Assembly: GCA_021521415.1 (NCBI GenBank)
Contig: JAIQDT010003877.1
Span: 124,001-188,000, forward strand
Direction of reading: 5' to 3'
DNA length: 64,000 bases
DNA from: Bidens hawaiensis
Taxonomy: Eukaryota > Streptophyta > Magnoliopsida > Asterales > Asteraceae
Every line of letters starts with the position of its first letter. Position 1 is the stretch's first letter. The position numbers and the translations under genes are program-made. Under the pieces are notes generated by a model. It made no database searches and was not told where the DNA came from. It was given only the letters and a program-made list of their open reading frames with translations. This document shows, in pieces, positions 45,776 to 57,711 of this stretch.

Positions 45776-46440
45776 TTAGAAATAATATCCTATTGAGTCT
45801 TTGGGATATCCAACAACGATACACTTAGTGGATCGGCTTTCAAGTTTGTTTTGGGTGTTGTGCTTAACATAATCCTCACAACCCCATACCATATAAATAT
45901 CATAATTATGGAACCCTTCCATGCCATATTTCAAACGGTGTCTTGTCCACTTTCTTTTGTTGGTGCCATATTTAAAATATGGGCTGCCGAGAGCAATGCG
46001 AAACCCCAAAATGATAGAGGCAATGTGCTTCTAGCCATCATAGATCGAATAATATCCAATAGAGTTCGATTCCTCTTTTCAGACACACCATTATGTTGTG
46101 GTGTTCCGGGTGGAGTGAGTTATGAGATAATTCCATAACTCCTAAGATGATCTTGAAAAGCATCACTAAGGTATTCACCTCCTATATCCGAACGAAGTAC
46201 TTTTATGGTTTTATTGAGTTGATTTTCTACTTCATTTTGGAAGACTTTGAACATTTCAAAAGCTTCATCTTTGTGTCTTAACAAGTACACATACCCATAA
46301 AGACTATAATCATCGATAAAGGTAATAAAGTATCTTTCACCATTCCTTGTCATTGCCTTAAAAGGACCACATACATCCGAATGTACGATACCTAATAATT
46401 CTTATGCCATTTCGTTAGTTCCAATAAAGGGCTCCTTCCT
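45776..46440 (-). pseudogene. Copia E integrase
   Basis: Minus strand 46353-46120 has ERYFITFIDDYSLYGYVYLL (first Asp pair region) and VLRSDIGGEYLS (second Asp), then a frame change at about 46120. The Glu-containing NGVSEKRNRTLL text is encoded near 46070-46100, and 46009-45776 gives the C-terminal GCEDYVKHNTQNKLESRSTK and GYPKDSIGYYF. The HHCC/pre-integrase part is across the foldback insertion (47837-48095). Confidence 0.8.
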
Positions 46441-46467
46441 CATCTTTCCTTGTAAACAAGATTCACA

Positions 46468-46472
46468 CTTAT
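46468..46472 (+). repeat. Target-site duplication of foldback element, left (CTTAT)
   Basis: CTTAT directly precedes TGTCACACC at 46473 and directly follows GTGTGACA at 47831 (second copy 47832-47836). Removing the insert and one copy rejoins copia E pre-integrase sequence (...CACTTATCAAATG). Confidence 0.85.
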
Positions 46473-47831
46473 TGTCACACCCCGGTCTAGGGCCTAGGCG
46501 TGTGACCACAAGTTGGTACCTATTTTGTAAATACATCAGAGTTGCGGTTTATTTTAGCGGAAGACTTTGGTTGAATAAAATATTACTTTATTTGAAAAAC
46601 TTCTCGGATAATAAATACCCGGTGTTTGATTTATAAATCTTGTTTAAATACTGTTTGCAATATTGTAATAACTTAAAACTGAGCCATCATTACCTTGCGA
46701 GCATCTAACTCCATGAATGTCTATAATTCTTTACTACATGTACTAATCTGTTTCCCTGAAATGTGGGGGGAAATACGTCAGCTATATGCTGGTGAACACG
46801 TATGACTCTATAAATCATTTGAATGACATTACAATACAAATATAGTTTTCTTGACAATCTCAGGGGAAGCATTTCAACTTCCGGTATATGTACAACTTCC
46901 CTACACACATAACGGTATTCTCCGAGCCACGGGACCTGAACAGAGAACTAGTCATGACCGTTTAGCATGCGGCTACCTAGCCTTTGATTGATTAGGCTTA
47001 ACAGTTATGTTTGGATCCAGACACATGCATATTCGGTCTGAGTTAATTTTATTCTCTACTTTGTATTATAATGTTTTAGAGATCATGTAATCTCATGAAA
47101 TTATTGACTGACTCGTTAAGACAAACACCCGTTCATCTTGTCGAGTATAAATATGTTTTGATTGATTGAAAAGGTTAACGTATTCACATGTACCGTCGGT
47201 GTGCATTTGAAACCTTAACTGTGAATGATTGATTGATTGACTGACTGACTTTGCTTGAATACGGATCAAAATTCCTTAGAAGGAATATATGACATTGAAG
47301 ATAATTCTGAAATAAATATCACCAAATTAGCAGAAGCAATGCTTAAGAAAGAAATGGAAAACAAGGAAAGACAAAAGAAGAGGAGATAAGTAAAAACACC
47401 AAGAAGGAAAAACAAGATCAAGATATTGATCATTCGCTGGAAGAAGTATACAATAAGTTGTAATCAGTATAGCAATAGTAGTTTTGGTGTTTTATAGAGT
47501 CATATGTGTTCACCAGCATATAGCTGACGTATATTTCCCACATTTCAGGAAACAGATTAGCACAGGTAGCAAGACATTATAGACATTCATGGAGTTAGAT
47601 GCTCGCAAGGTAATGATGGCTCAATTTTTAATTATTAAAATATTATAACAAGAATTTAAATATGATTAATAAATCAAAGACTTGGGTATTTATTATCCGA
47701 GAAGTTTTCAAATAAATTAATATTTTTTATTAACCAAAGTGTTCCGCTAAAATAAACCGCAACTCTGATATATTTACAAAACAGGTACCAACTTGTGGTC
47801 ACACGCCTAGACCCTAAACCGGAGTGTGACA
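46473..47831. mobile_element. Foldback element, 1,359 bp, with ~340-bp terminal inverted repeats
   Basis: Left end TGTCACACCCCGG, right end CCGGAGTGTGACA. The left arm (about 46473-46815) and right arm (about 47495-47831) match as inverted repeats over roughly 340 bases with scattered mismatches, including GAGTTGCGGTTTATTTTAGC, CTTGCGAGCATCTAACTCC and CAGCTATATGCTGGTGAACA (left-arm orientation). The unique centre (46816-47494) has no ORF of note. TG...CA ends and a 5-bp target duplication look like LTR integration products rather than a classical DNA transposon. The arm ends resemble LTR 3' termini. Confidence 0.8.
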
Positions 47832-47836
47832 CTTAT

Positions 47837-48095
47837 CAAATGAATCATCATTTTATTCCAAAAGGCCATTCTTTTGAAGTGTATGTATGCGATCCATGTT
47901 TATGTGACCAAGGCGACAATGCCAAAGATAAGTCTTACTTAAATCCATTTTGAGTTTCTTGGTGCTTGATTGGTACAACGTGTTATTAAAGGTTGTGTTA
48001 CCATGAACTAAATCATAAATTCCATTAGACAGCATTGCTTTAAAATAAAAGACATCATTCATAAAAACACAACTACCATTGTACATAAATTTCAA
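47837..48095 (-). pseudogene. Copia E pre-integrase domain
   Basis: Minus strand: KFMYNGSCVFMNDVFYF and TYLWHCRLGHINMDRIHTLQKNGLL, the GAG-pre-integrase domain with the first zinc-binding His residues. The CESC half of the zinc site lies at the junction with the foldback insertion. It joins integrase at 46440 once the insert is removed. Confidence 0.85.
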
Positions 48096-48142
48096 ATCAT
48101 AACCACATTGTCTTAAAAGAGAAACAGAGATAATATTCCTAG

Positions 48143-48951
48143 TTAAACTAGGAGCAAAAAAATGTTATTCAAAACAACTTCCAAACCATTTGGAAGCTTC
48201 AAAACATAGTCTCCATGGGCTTCGACATCAACCTTTGCTCCGTTACCCATGAAGAGACTCGTATCTCCTTCCTTGAAATGCTTATTTCTTTTGAACTCCT
48301 GCAACAAATTGCAAATATGAGTTCCACATCTGGTATCCAATACCCATGTGTTAGAAGAAATAATATTAAGATCAATGTGGATCATGAAAGTTGTACCTAA
48401 GGTTTGCCCCGCATCCCTCATTGCTTTCAACACTTTGAGATAGGTTGGACAATTTCTCATCCATTGTCCTATCTCACCACAACCAAAGCACGGATCCTCA
48501 AAGCTAACCTTTAGCTTCTTCTCCTTTGGTTTGGGTGGTTCCGCTTTAGTCTTCCCTTTGAAATTACCCTTGACGTGTCCATTTCCATTGGCAACCTTTG
48601 CCTTTGTACCGGGTGATCCTCTTCTTATTGCACCCTTCATTGATCGTGAGAACCGGTAAAACCTTTTTACCCATTCCCGATTTTGTCATTTTGAGCATTG
48701 AGTGAAGCTCACCAATGATCTTGTCCCATCCATTCATGTTGTTGTTCATGACAAAAGTCTCAAATCTTTTGGTTAGGCCATTAAGGATCATATTCGTGGC
48801 TAACTCTTTTGAGACGGGTCAATTTAGCCATTCGAGTCGATCAAGGTGGCTTTTCATCTTAAGCACATAAGATGAAACCGATTGGGTTTCTTCCATACGA
48901 CATGCATGAAGCGCTCGAACCATTTCGAAGCTTTCCACTCTAGCTTAAGTA
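48143..48951 (-). pseudogene. Copia E gag and protease
   Basis: Minus strand. Upstream part 48930-48564: gag core with YVLKMKSHLDRLEW, NMILNGLTKRFETFVMNNNM and ELHSMLKM. Then a basic glycine-lysine-rich linker, a CCHC knuckle CFGCGEIGQWMRNC (48465-48505) and a protease with DTRCG, where the Gly of D-T-G has become Arg (WVLDTRCGTHICN). A frame change lies near 48600. The gag N-terminus and 5' LTR are absent: the sequence is cut at 48951 by chromovirus F. Confidence 0.8.
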
Positions 48952-50710
48952 AGAAACCATTAAAATTGTGCCAATCGCCGATTTTAAGTCTCCCCGATGG
49001 AGACGATGGTTTTGTCGCGTATTGTGACGCATCGCGTAGAGGGTTAGGATGCGTGTTGATGCAGAATAATAAGGTTATAGCCTATGCTTCCCGACAGATA
49101 AAAGTACATGAGAAAAAAATTACACTACTCACGACTTAAAACTGGGAGCGGTTATCTTCGCACTTAAAATGAGGAGGCATTATCTCTACGATACGAAGTG
49201 CACCATCTTCACCGATCATAAAAGTTTGCAGCACATATTCGATCAGAAAGAACTGAATATGAGGCAACGAAGATGAGTCAAGTGGTTAAGCGATTATGAC
49301 TGTGACATCCGTTATCACCCCGGCAAGGCTAAAGTGGTAGCCGATGCCTTGAGTAGGAAAGGTCGGGTTAAGCCATTGCGATTGCGAGCACTGGGGATGA
49401 TAGTCCAGTCGAACCTTCGATCCTGATTCGAGTCGCTCAACGTGAGGCGTTGAAAGAGGAACAATTGGAAAAGAAGGAATCTTACGGCAATGAGGAAAAT
49501 TTCGAACAGCGCGTGGACTAAATTCTCTACTTCAAAAAAAAAATCGAGTTTGGATCCCGACTCTCCATGACCTTCGTGAATTAATCATTGACGAAGCGCA
49601 TAGATCGAAATAATCCATACATCCGGGATCGGAATTGACTATCGATGATACAGATATCTGAAAGGATTTTTATTAATGGTCGAGTTTGGAGAAAGATATG
49701 GTTACGTGTGTTGGTGAATATTGAGTTATACAAGAGATAAGGCTGCACACCGAAAACCCTAGGGAACGCCACAACGACAGAAAAATTCGCCAATGATAGT
49801 GGGAATAAATTACAATGGATTTCGGGACGCAAATTCCCATGATATATCAAAGGCATGAGGTAAATTAGGTAATCGCGGATCGATTAACCAGTCCTCGCAT
49901 TTCATCCCAATCTATGACAATTACCACAATGAATTCTCGCCCAAATTCATGATGATGAAATGGTAACTCGTCGTGGAGTACCATTTTCAATGATCTCAGA
50001 TCGAAATAGTCATCCTACTTCCATTATTGGAAGGAGGGGAAGGAAGCATCGAGAGCTTGAAGCTTTCTATGGGTGAAGTAGTTATCACCAATTTGTTAAA
50101 TTGAAAATGGGCGTCGATCAAGCCATAAGATTTGAATTGATTCGAGAAACAACCAGTCGGATTTATAGTGTTTAAGAGAAGTTGAAAGTAGCGCGAGGTT
50201 GGCAAAGGATTTATGCCAACGTTCAAAGGAAACCATTGTCCCAGAATAGAGGTGACAAGGCATTTTAAGGCATCACCTTAGAGAAAGGTGATATGAGGTT
50301 TGGCAAAACCGAAATTAGCTTCTTAATAAATTGGACCCCATGAGAACTATCTCCACGGTTGGTCATTTAGTTTATCGATTAAAGTACTCTAGGGGCTAAG
50401 TACTATACAGGATATTTTGCCATGTATACGGATTGAAAAGTGCCTAAGCGATGAGGCAACGAAAGTACTAGTAATAGAGGTACTCATAGAAGACATGCTT
50501 GATATCATAACTAATTCCGTAGAGATAGTAGACGGGAAAACTAAACAGTGTGGACATACCAAGCTTTATTAATTAAGATTAAGCGGAATTCACAGCGAGG
50601 ACCAGATTATACTTGGTAACGCGAGGTTGAATTCTGAAGGAAAAACCCCCCACCTTTCTCTCGAAGGGAGATAGAGGGCGTGTAAAATTTCGAGGATGAA
50701 ATTTCTTAAC
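48952..50710 (+). pseudogene. Chromovirus F RNase H, integrase and chromodomain remnant, left copy
   Basis: RNase [33 protein letters not shown], a stop, then FTDHKSLQHIFDQKELNMRQ and YHPGKAKVVADALSRKG. An internal deletion joins ETIKI-type RT thumb text directly to this (48955-48985). The integrase is heavily mutated; TRRGVPFSMISD (about 49960-50000) marks the second Asp. A chromodomain-equivalent region to about 50690 has no open frame. The same damage is in the right copy, so decay preceded duplication. Confidence 0.75.
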
Positions 50711-50720
50711 GGGGGGAGAA

Positions 50721-53700
50721 TGTAACGATTCCGACGAAACCAGGTATACCCTAACCGGTAGACGTTAGTTACGTCATATGTAATGTCGGGTACATGAGTT
50801 ACCATGGTAATCATACGAGAATACATGGTTCATTGTATTGATTGTACGTGAATATATAATTCACCGTATTGAATATGCGATCAAACGATCGATAGTTATT
50901 GAAACCCGAATGAATCGAGGGTTCATATATAGACGAGATATATGATATTTAGTGATGTTACGAAGTATTAAAGCTTCGGGATAAGTGGATTAAAGCACAG
51001 AAAAAGGATTTCGATTTAATAGTACGTCGGTACGTTAAACGAAACCTTTAATACCAAACCGAGCAAGAGACAATCGATCAAGCCGAAAAAGATGCGCGAT
51101 AATTAATAATATGATGTTTTGAGTTAATAAATGTCATGGTTTAAGTTTTTAAATTTTTAAATCGGTTTTATATAAATTTCATTTTTTAGCCGAAAAACAA
51201 CCGTTTTGGCCTCGTTTTAAGCCGAATTAAACGTTTAACCGAGAAACGAACTGAACCAGATTATCCAAAACATTATCCGGATTGCGGATATCCAAATGAG
51301 TGGCCAAAAATGAACTTGTGGGTCCCACCCCACCTTCCTTTAGTACCGATCGGACCTAGGGTCCCTTTTTACCCTTGTTATTTTCTTTTTCCTCATCAAT
51401 CCTCTCAATATTCATCAACTCATTCCATTTTATGATCCAAGATCCAAAGTTTTAACAAGAAAACCGAGGTAAAAATCGTGTTATTTACGTGTTCATCTTC
51501 GTTTCTTGAGTTTGTTTGCAAGAAAATGAGGTTTCAAAGATGAAAACCGATTCTTGCGTGATCAAGTGATGTATACGGGTTATACAAGGGATCTTGGTCC
51601 AAGAAAGGAGTTAAACGAATCAAAAACGAATTTTTACGGTTGAATCTTTGTTTTTGAATTATAACCGAAACTATAGTGTAAGAGGCTTGATCGTGAGTGT
51701 AACTTGCTTGGTATTGTGGTATGTTGTTTGTAGGCTCTGTATTTAGTGGTAGATAAGGCGGAAAGATGAGTTCGTAGCTTGTAGTGGCGGAAAACGAAAG
51801 GTATATTCGGTTATGTACGGTTTTGGGAAATTTGGACAGATCGTTGATGCTTTGGAGTTAGGTCATGAAATTTTACAGAGGTGTTAAACACATAAAAATA
51901 TGAGTTCTGTGAATGTTTGGTAATTTTTGGATAAAGGATGAATATTTGGTGAATTTAATGCTCGGTTTTGGCCAAAAATGGTGAAAAATAGTTAAATATC
52001 ATGAAAAATTCTGGAAAATTTCAGATAAGCTTTTCATATCATGTATAAGTCACACACAAAATTTGAGGTCCGTTGGAGAAGTCTAAGTAGGCTTTTCGGT
52101 TAACCGAGTTCTAGGGATTTCTAGCTCGGTTTTAGTAAAACGGGCATGTAAAAGAAGATTTTGGTTCTGGAAAAATTACAGGGGACTATGTGGATGGTAG
52201 GGGACATCCAGGAAAAATTTGGAATTTTTCTAAGATCGTTTGGTATTTACGACATATTTAGTGTTTAAATGGTGTTTAAAAATAGATAAATAAATTTTAA
52301 ATATAAGAATTAATTCTGGAAATATTTTTATAAAATTCCCCATTGTTAAAAAGTTATTTGTGCAAAATTTCAAGATCCGAGAGTAAACGGATAATTAATC
52401 GTGCTAATTATCAAACTTTTAAAGTTAAAACGCGTAAACCGGTGAAGTTCGCTTAAGCGAGCTGACTGGTGTATAAAAACCCTAAAAATGGACTATTTTC
52501 AAATAATTGAGTTAAACAAGTAAAAATGAATCATCCGAAAATAATTCGGATGATTTGGGTATTTTTAACCGATTTAACAGTTTCCGGTACGCCAAAGACG
52601 GAAACGGGTCCCGCGGTCAATCGGGGCGTCTAAACCGAGTACTAATTTCACCACTTTAATTAAATTATCAGTCAACAACTATTTTCGGGACGTGTGTGAC
52701 CAAACTCATTTTGAAACATAAAATTGGATAACCGTGCTAGGCACGCAAAACGGGGAAAACAAGCTATTAGAAGATTGACTGTTGAACTCTAAACGACATC
52801 ACAATCTGAGTCCGGAAAAGTGTTTCTGGGTTAACCTTGCCCCCAGAACGGGTACAGTGCTGGGTTAACAGTGTCCCCAGATGTACCGGTTAACCTGGTT
52901 AAAGTGATATTAATAATGAGTGTATAGTAACGATCGTAAGGATCATATTACAGATTGGACGTGTTAACTGATAATGATTGTTGTTACCTGCTTGCATGTG
53001 CTAAGGTGAGTTTCACGAGCCCCTTTTTCTGAATTGTTTTAAATGTTTTCCCGGGGCGGAAGCATGTTACTACTGAAATATTTAAGTACATACTGAACGC
53101 AAGGATTTGCGTGGATTTTACTGAACGCATGGATTTGCGTGGATTTATATATATTGTTTATTGTACGGGAATCGTACGGAAATGTACTAAGATGGTAATT
53201 GTCTGAGTTGTTAATATTGTAAGGTCCCGCAACAGTGTTCTGGGTTAACAGTGTCCCCAGATGTCGTTGGAAGTGTTCTGGGTTAACAGTGTCCCCAGAG
53301 GTTATTGGAAGTGTTCTGGGTTAACAGTGTCCCCAGAGGTTATTGGAAGTGTTCTGGGTTAACAGAGGTTTCACTTGTGGGCTCAGCATAATTACATCGA
53401 CAATATTATATTTTGATAATAATATATCATGGTTTACTCAATTTGTGAAACTCACCAACTATTCGTAGTTGACCCGTTTTCTCACATGCTTTTCAGGTAC
53501 AATTTAGATGAAGTGATTGCTTACGTGCTAAGTGCTTGATGTGTGTAAGATTTGTGTGCGGGATGTTAGGATACATTATAAAAGATAGAATTTTGAATCG
53601 TATTGTATGATGTGTGTATCACCTAGACGGTAATAAAAGATGAGATAATGTAATTTTGAAGTATATTAATGCATTCAGTTTTCTTTATAAACAATGTGGT

Positions 53701-53761
53701 TGATATCAGAGGTATCTGTCGCATCCCGTTTACGTTTCCGCTATGGTTGCGGGGTGTTACA
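50721..53761 (+). repeat. Full LTR of chromovirus F
   Basis: 3,041 bp, TGTAACGATTCC...GCGGGGTGTTACA, preceded by a polypurine tract (ACGGGGGGAGAA) and followed at 53767-53780 by a primer-binding site. Having both signals means it served as 3' LTR to the left copy and 5' LTR to the right one. Contains a 38-bp tandem repeat at 53235-53368. Confidence 0.9.
53235..53368 (+). repeat. 38-bp tandem repeat in LTR, 3.5 copies
   Basis: Units starting at 53235, 53273, 53311 and 53349 read GTGTTCTGGGTTAACAGTGT then CCCCAGAGGTTATTGGAA. Related single copies lie at 52819-52884. This part of the LTR is missing in the truncated right LTR. Confidence 0.9.
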
Positions 53762-53766
53762 GAACT

Positions 53767-53780
53767 TGGTATCAGAGCCA
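53767..53780 (+). other. Primer-binding site of chromovirus F (initiator Met tRNA type)
   Basis: TGGTATCAGAGCCA, five bases after the LTR end, is complementary to the 3' end of plant initiator methionine tRNA, the usual primer for many plant LTR elements. Confidence 0.9.
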
Positions 53781-55690
53781 TTGGTTATAAAGAATTAGGA
53801 TGTCTTTAAAAGATACCTAAAATATAACCAGTAGCTCAAGTATTATAGGATCTGAATATCAACTAATAATAGATAGTGACGAGTATCGGGATGAACTCGG
53901 TCGAACAAGTGAGTTATTATGGTCCGGAACATAATAACAGACTTGTCTGCACGAGGGAATTCAGGGGAAGTCACTGGGTACATTAATAGGTAAAAATGGC
54001 AACATATGTGTAAAGTATATAATATTATTTATACGTGCTAAGGTGTATATATATATGTGCGTATCTTGTGGGTACAAGTATTGAGAAATAGGACCCGGAT
54101 AAGGAACCGGGGGATGAAATAATAAAAGTACCAAGGATGCTGAAATTTCTAGAGCATCGGTTGATGATGAGTCTGACTTATCGGGCCATAGTTATGATAG
54201 TACCAAGTTAGATCTTCCGTTTGACATTAACCAGAAATATCTAGTAACCGTCACTCCCAACCAAAATTGATGAATCCCTTACCCTACCAACACCGGTACC
54301 GTATATCCTAATAACCCCAGATGATCACTCGAACCGTCGACCCTCACGTACGGACGGATCCGTACCTGAACCCATTCTTATTCCATTAAGGTAAATAAAT
54401 AAATAAAATAATAATAATAATAAATTTGATAATAAATCAACAGATAAAAAAATAATGTATAGAAATATATATATGTATTTCTCACTCTCAAACATATGAG
54501 TCATACCACCTCCAAATCGAGAATTACCGATTTCAACGAACCTAGAACGCCTGAGGACATTGACTGAGCAAGTGATAGAATTTCCCATAATAGTAATTAA
54601 TAATATTTGAAGGCAACCCATGTTGCGCGATTACCTTGAACCTTGCAACTCCCTATGTTATCCTTATATCCGTTAGATGCCTACGCCCATGTATGCTCGA
54701 ATAGAATGATTACCCATACACAAAGAGGTGTTGGAGTCATTATAGCATAGTTGGCTGTTCGTTCGTAGATGATATACCGTGTATGCCGGATATACAAATA
54801 GACACGGATATTATAACTCCGTGGTACGTAATCATTTGGTGCTCACGGTGAGCATGTATTGGTTATGCTGACATGCAGAAGGATATTGAAATCATGAATA
54901 TTAAACATTGATTTTTGTTGAGAAAGATCTATATGTCAGATGGTGACAAGGGTTATGAACCATATTTAGACGTTAACCGACGTCAGGTTAAGTCTATATG
55001 TTATTATATTTGTGGGACATATATACTAGATGCCGGTATGTGTAATATATATGATAATATTTGGTGTGTATGTATACCTGTTGTTATGAGTGAGCTGGTA
55101 ACGAGTTATATGGTGAGATTAGTATTGATTACTGCGTACGGGATGAGTACGGCAGAATGACATAAAAAGAGTAACTCCAATGATGGAGATTGATATGATT
55201 CAGTTGATTGCTCAAAGATAGCAGATGATGATACCGAATGTAGTATCACAGATCACTGCTAGTGTTGATGCAAATGTGATCGCAGAATTATAGAGCGAGC
55301 AATCACATGATTATGAATATTTCAATTCTTAGTGGTATTACTAAGAGTGATAATGTCCCACCGAATGCTATTATGACTACAAGTATTAGTTATATACTAA
55401 ACATGAATAGTAGTTGTAATGAATTAGATCCGGTATGAAGGATATGTTTATCGGTTGTGTTAAGGGGATTATTAATAGTTTACTGATGGTAAAGGGAGGA
55501 ATAGATTAGCGAGTGGATAGAAAAGATCGAAATGGTTAAGGATATTGGTAAGAGTCTAGAACATTGTGTAGTGAAATATGCTACAGATATGTTGGTAGAT
55601 TATGTTGTATCGTGATGGAACACGAAGGTACAAAATTATAGTTAGAAAATTTTTACTCAGATGATATGGTCAGAATTTAAAATTCTTGTG
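53781..55690 (+). other. Chromovirus F leader, degenerate
   Basis: Long stretch with no recognisable domain. It holds an (AATA/AAT)n microsatellite near 54388-54422 and ATATATATGT near 54464-54476. ORFs 54325-54621 (minus) and 54915-55160 (plus) show no family I can name. It may contain a further unrecognised insertion, because chromovirus leaders before gag are normally shorter. Confidence 0.45.
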
Positions 55691-55699
55691 CTAGAGCAC

Positions 55700-56430
55700 T
55701 TTTATTCGAGTAATTGAGTTCAGAGTTGGAAACTGAGCTATGGAAGATAGAAATGTTGTGTGCTGATCACTTAGAACACGCTAATCGTTTGAAGGAATTG
55801 TCATGTCTGATAACATGGCTAATTACTCCTGAAACTAAGCGAAGTGCGCGCTATATCGGGGACTAACTCCATCGATAACGAGTATAGTCAATCCTGTAAA
55901 ACATACAACCTTCGGAAGGGTTGTGTCACAAGCCAGCATTGATATCTTTGACTCTATGGGAAGCGGACTGGAAGGACGTTAGGTGAGACGTCGAGTGTTG
56001 AATAAGAGAAATGATAAAGGTATAGTGCAAGATGGGCTTTTGAATAAGTAAGTATGTCCTACAACCCAGAATTATACTAAGACTAGTTCTGGTGTGAAAA
56101 CATGAACCGCATGAAAGGTCCTTCCCTAAATGTGGAAAATATGGTTATCGGCAGGAAGAAGAATGTCGAGTGATAGTAGGCCACAGGTGTGGTAAAGATG
56201 GACGTAATGCCCCAATTGTAGAACCAACTGAAGCCATGTGAACCAGCGACCCCAACCCATTCGTGTACAACCACTCCGAACCCAACAGCTTCAATAACCA
56301 TCCATCCAAAGAAATCAAAGGATGCCAAACTGTGGTACTTGCTAGGAATGTGGCAATACAGAACGTTTCAAGAGAAATTGCCCAAGGTTGAACCAAGGTG
56401 TCTTAGAAGACGAACCTCATGACAAGCATC
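55700..56430 (+). pseudogene. Chromovirus F gag
   Basis: Recognisable only in pieces: LETELWKIEMLCADHLEH from 55726 (gag domain), ITPETKRSARYIGD, then stops. A zinc-knuckle remnant CGNTERFKRNCPRL follows an in-frame stop near 56345-56385. Parallel to the gag of element B at 5139-5978, with the same order of motifs. Confidence 0.7.
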
Positions 56431-56559
56431 AACCTCTGATCAAGCAAGGAGCCGTACTTATGGGAGTAATTCGAATGAAGCACGTCATGATCCAAAGGTG
56501 GTATTAAGTATGTTGTAATTTCAAATCAATAGGCACCAGTGATATTTTTACGGTCGTCG

Positions 56560-57711
56560 ATAGTAGTTAATTCCTGTTAATCTCCTACCCTTTGGAAAGA
56601 TACAGATTAGTGAAACTATAGAACCCTATACTGTAGAATCGCTAACGGTAAATCCCTAATGGTTAACTAAATTGTTCGGAATTGCCCTATTATTCTGAAC
56701 GATTAATCCTTCCTTATCGACCTACGACCAGTAAAGTTAAGAAGTTTGACGTAACAGCTAACCTGGATTGGCTAACTCAACATGAAGCTGAAATCAAATA
56801 TGAAAAGAAGATGATTAGAAGCTCTCCTTCGGACGATGAAGCGATTAGATACAGAGAAAGGTGTACGGTACTATGTTACCACTCTAATCTCATCTTGAGG
56901 TGTTATAATATTTACGACAAGAAGACGTGGTATACTTAACAAACGTGATTGCCAAAGTATTTAAAAGAAAACATATAGAGGATATCCCGATGGTACGCTT
57001 ATTCCACAAGTTTTCCCAGAAAAACTTCCTGGATTACCGCCAACCCGACAGGTCGAATTCAGAATCGATTTAATGCCTCAAGCTGGCCCTGTTGCTAAAG
57101 CACCCTACCGACTTGCACCGTCTGAAATGCAAGAATTTTTGGATAAGGTTTTATACGACCTAGTTAGTCACCATGGGGTGCACCAGTGTTATTGAGAAAT
57201 GAAGGACAAAAGTGTTAGGATATGTATTGATTACGGAAAATTGAATAAAGTGACGATCAAGAATAGGTATTCACTTCTTCGAAGTAAACGATCTGTTTAA
57301 CCAACTGCAAAGGGTGATTTATTTTTAGAAAATTGACCTTAGATATTGTTATCGCCAAATGAAAAATCCAAGAAGAGGACGTTGCAACAACAGCGTTTCG
57401 GACTCGCGACGGCCATTATGAATTTTTAGTTATGCTTTTCGGGATAACAAATGCGCCGGCAGCGTTCATGAAACTCATGAACCGAGTCGGTAAACTTTAT
57501 TTTGACAAATTTGTCATAGCATTCATTGATGATATTTTGATATATTTGCAACGTAAGGAAGAGCACGAACGACGGTTAAGGAAAATTGTGGAAGTGTTAA
57601 AGCAAGATGAGCTATACGCGAAGTTTTCGAAATGTGATTTTGAATAAAGAAGGCATAATCCCTTGGTCATGTTGTAAAGCAACAAGGACTACGCAAAGAT
57701 CCAAATAAGAT
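56560..57711 (+). pseudogene. Chromovirus F protease and reverse transcriptase
   Basis: Protease: KKFDVTANLDWLTQHEAEI (56739 onward), the counterpart of the DVIVGMDWL motif, with the Gly-Met lost. [18 protein letters not shown] (57029), [32 protein letters not shown] in broken frames, then an open block 57432-57647 with FGITNAPAAFMKLMNRV and the intact catalytic FIDDILIY. Ends at the junction with the RNase H fragment. Confidence 0.8.

Larger units (their letters stand above)
28653..48951 (-). mobile_element. Element E: minus-strand Ty1/copia element, split by later insertions
   Basis: Read on the minus strand it has gag (to 48951), protease, pre-integrase, integrase, RT, RNase H, polypurine tract and 3' LTR at 28653-29564. 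It is interrupted by a complete Tat element (29635-43294) and a foldback element (46473-47831), both with matching target duplications. The gag start and 5' LTR are missing because chromovirus F begins at 48952. It inserted into D's additional ORF, on the opposite strand. Confidence 0.85.

Noticed and set aside
46473..47831. Mutator-like transposon
   Set aside because: Long inverted repeats fit, but the target duplication is 5 bp (CTTAT), not 9 bp, and no transposase is present.
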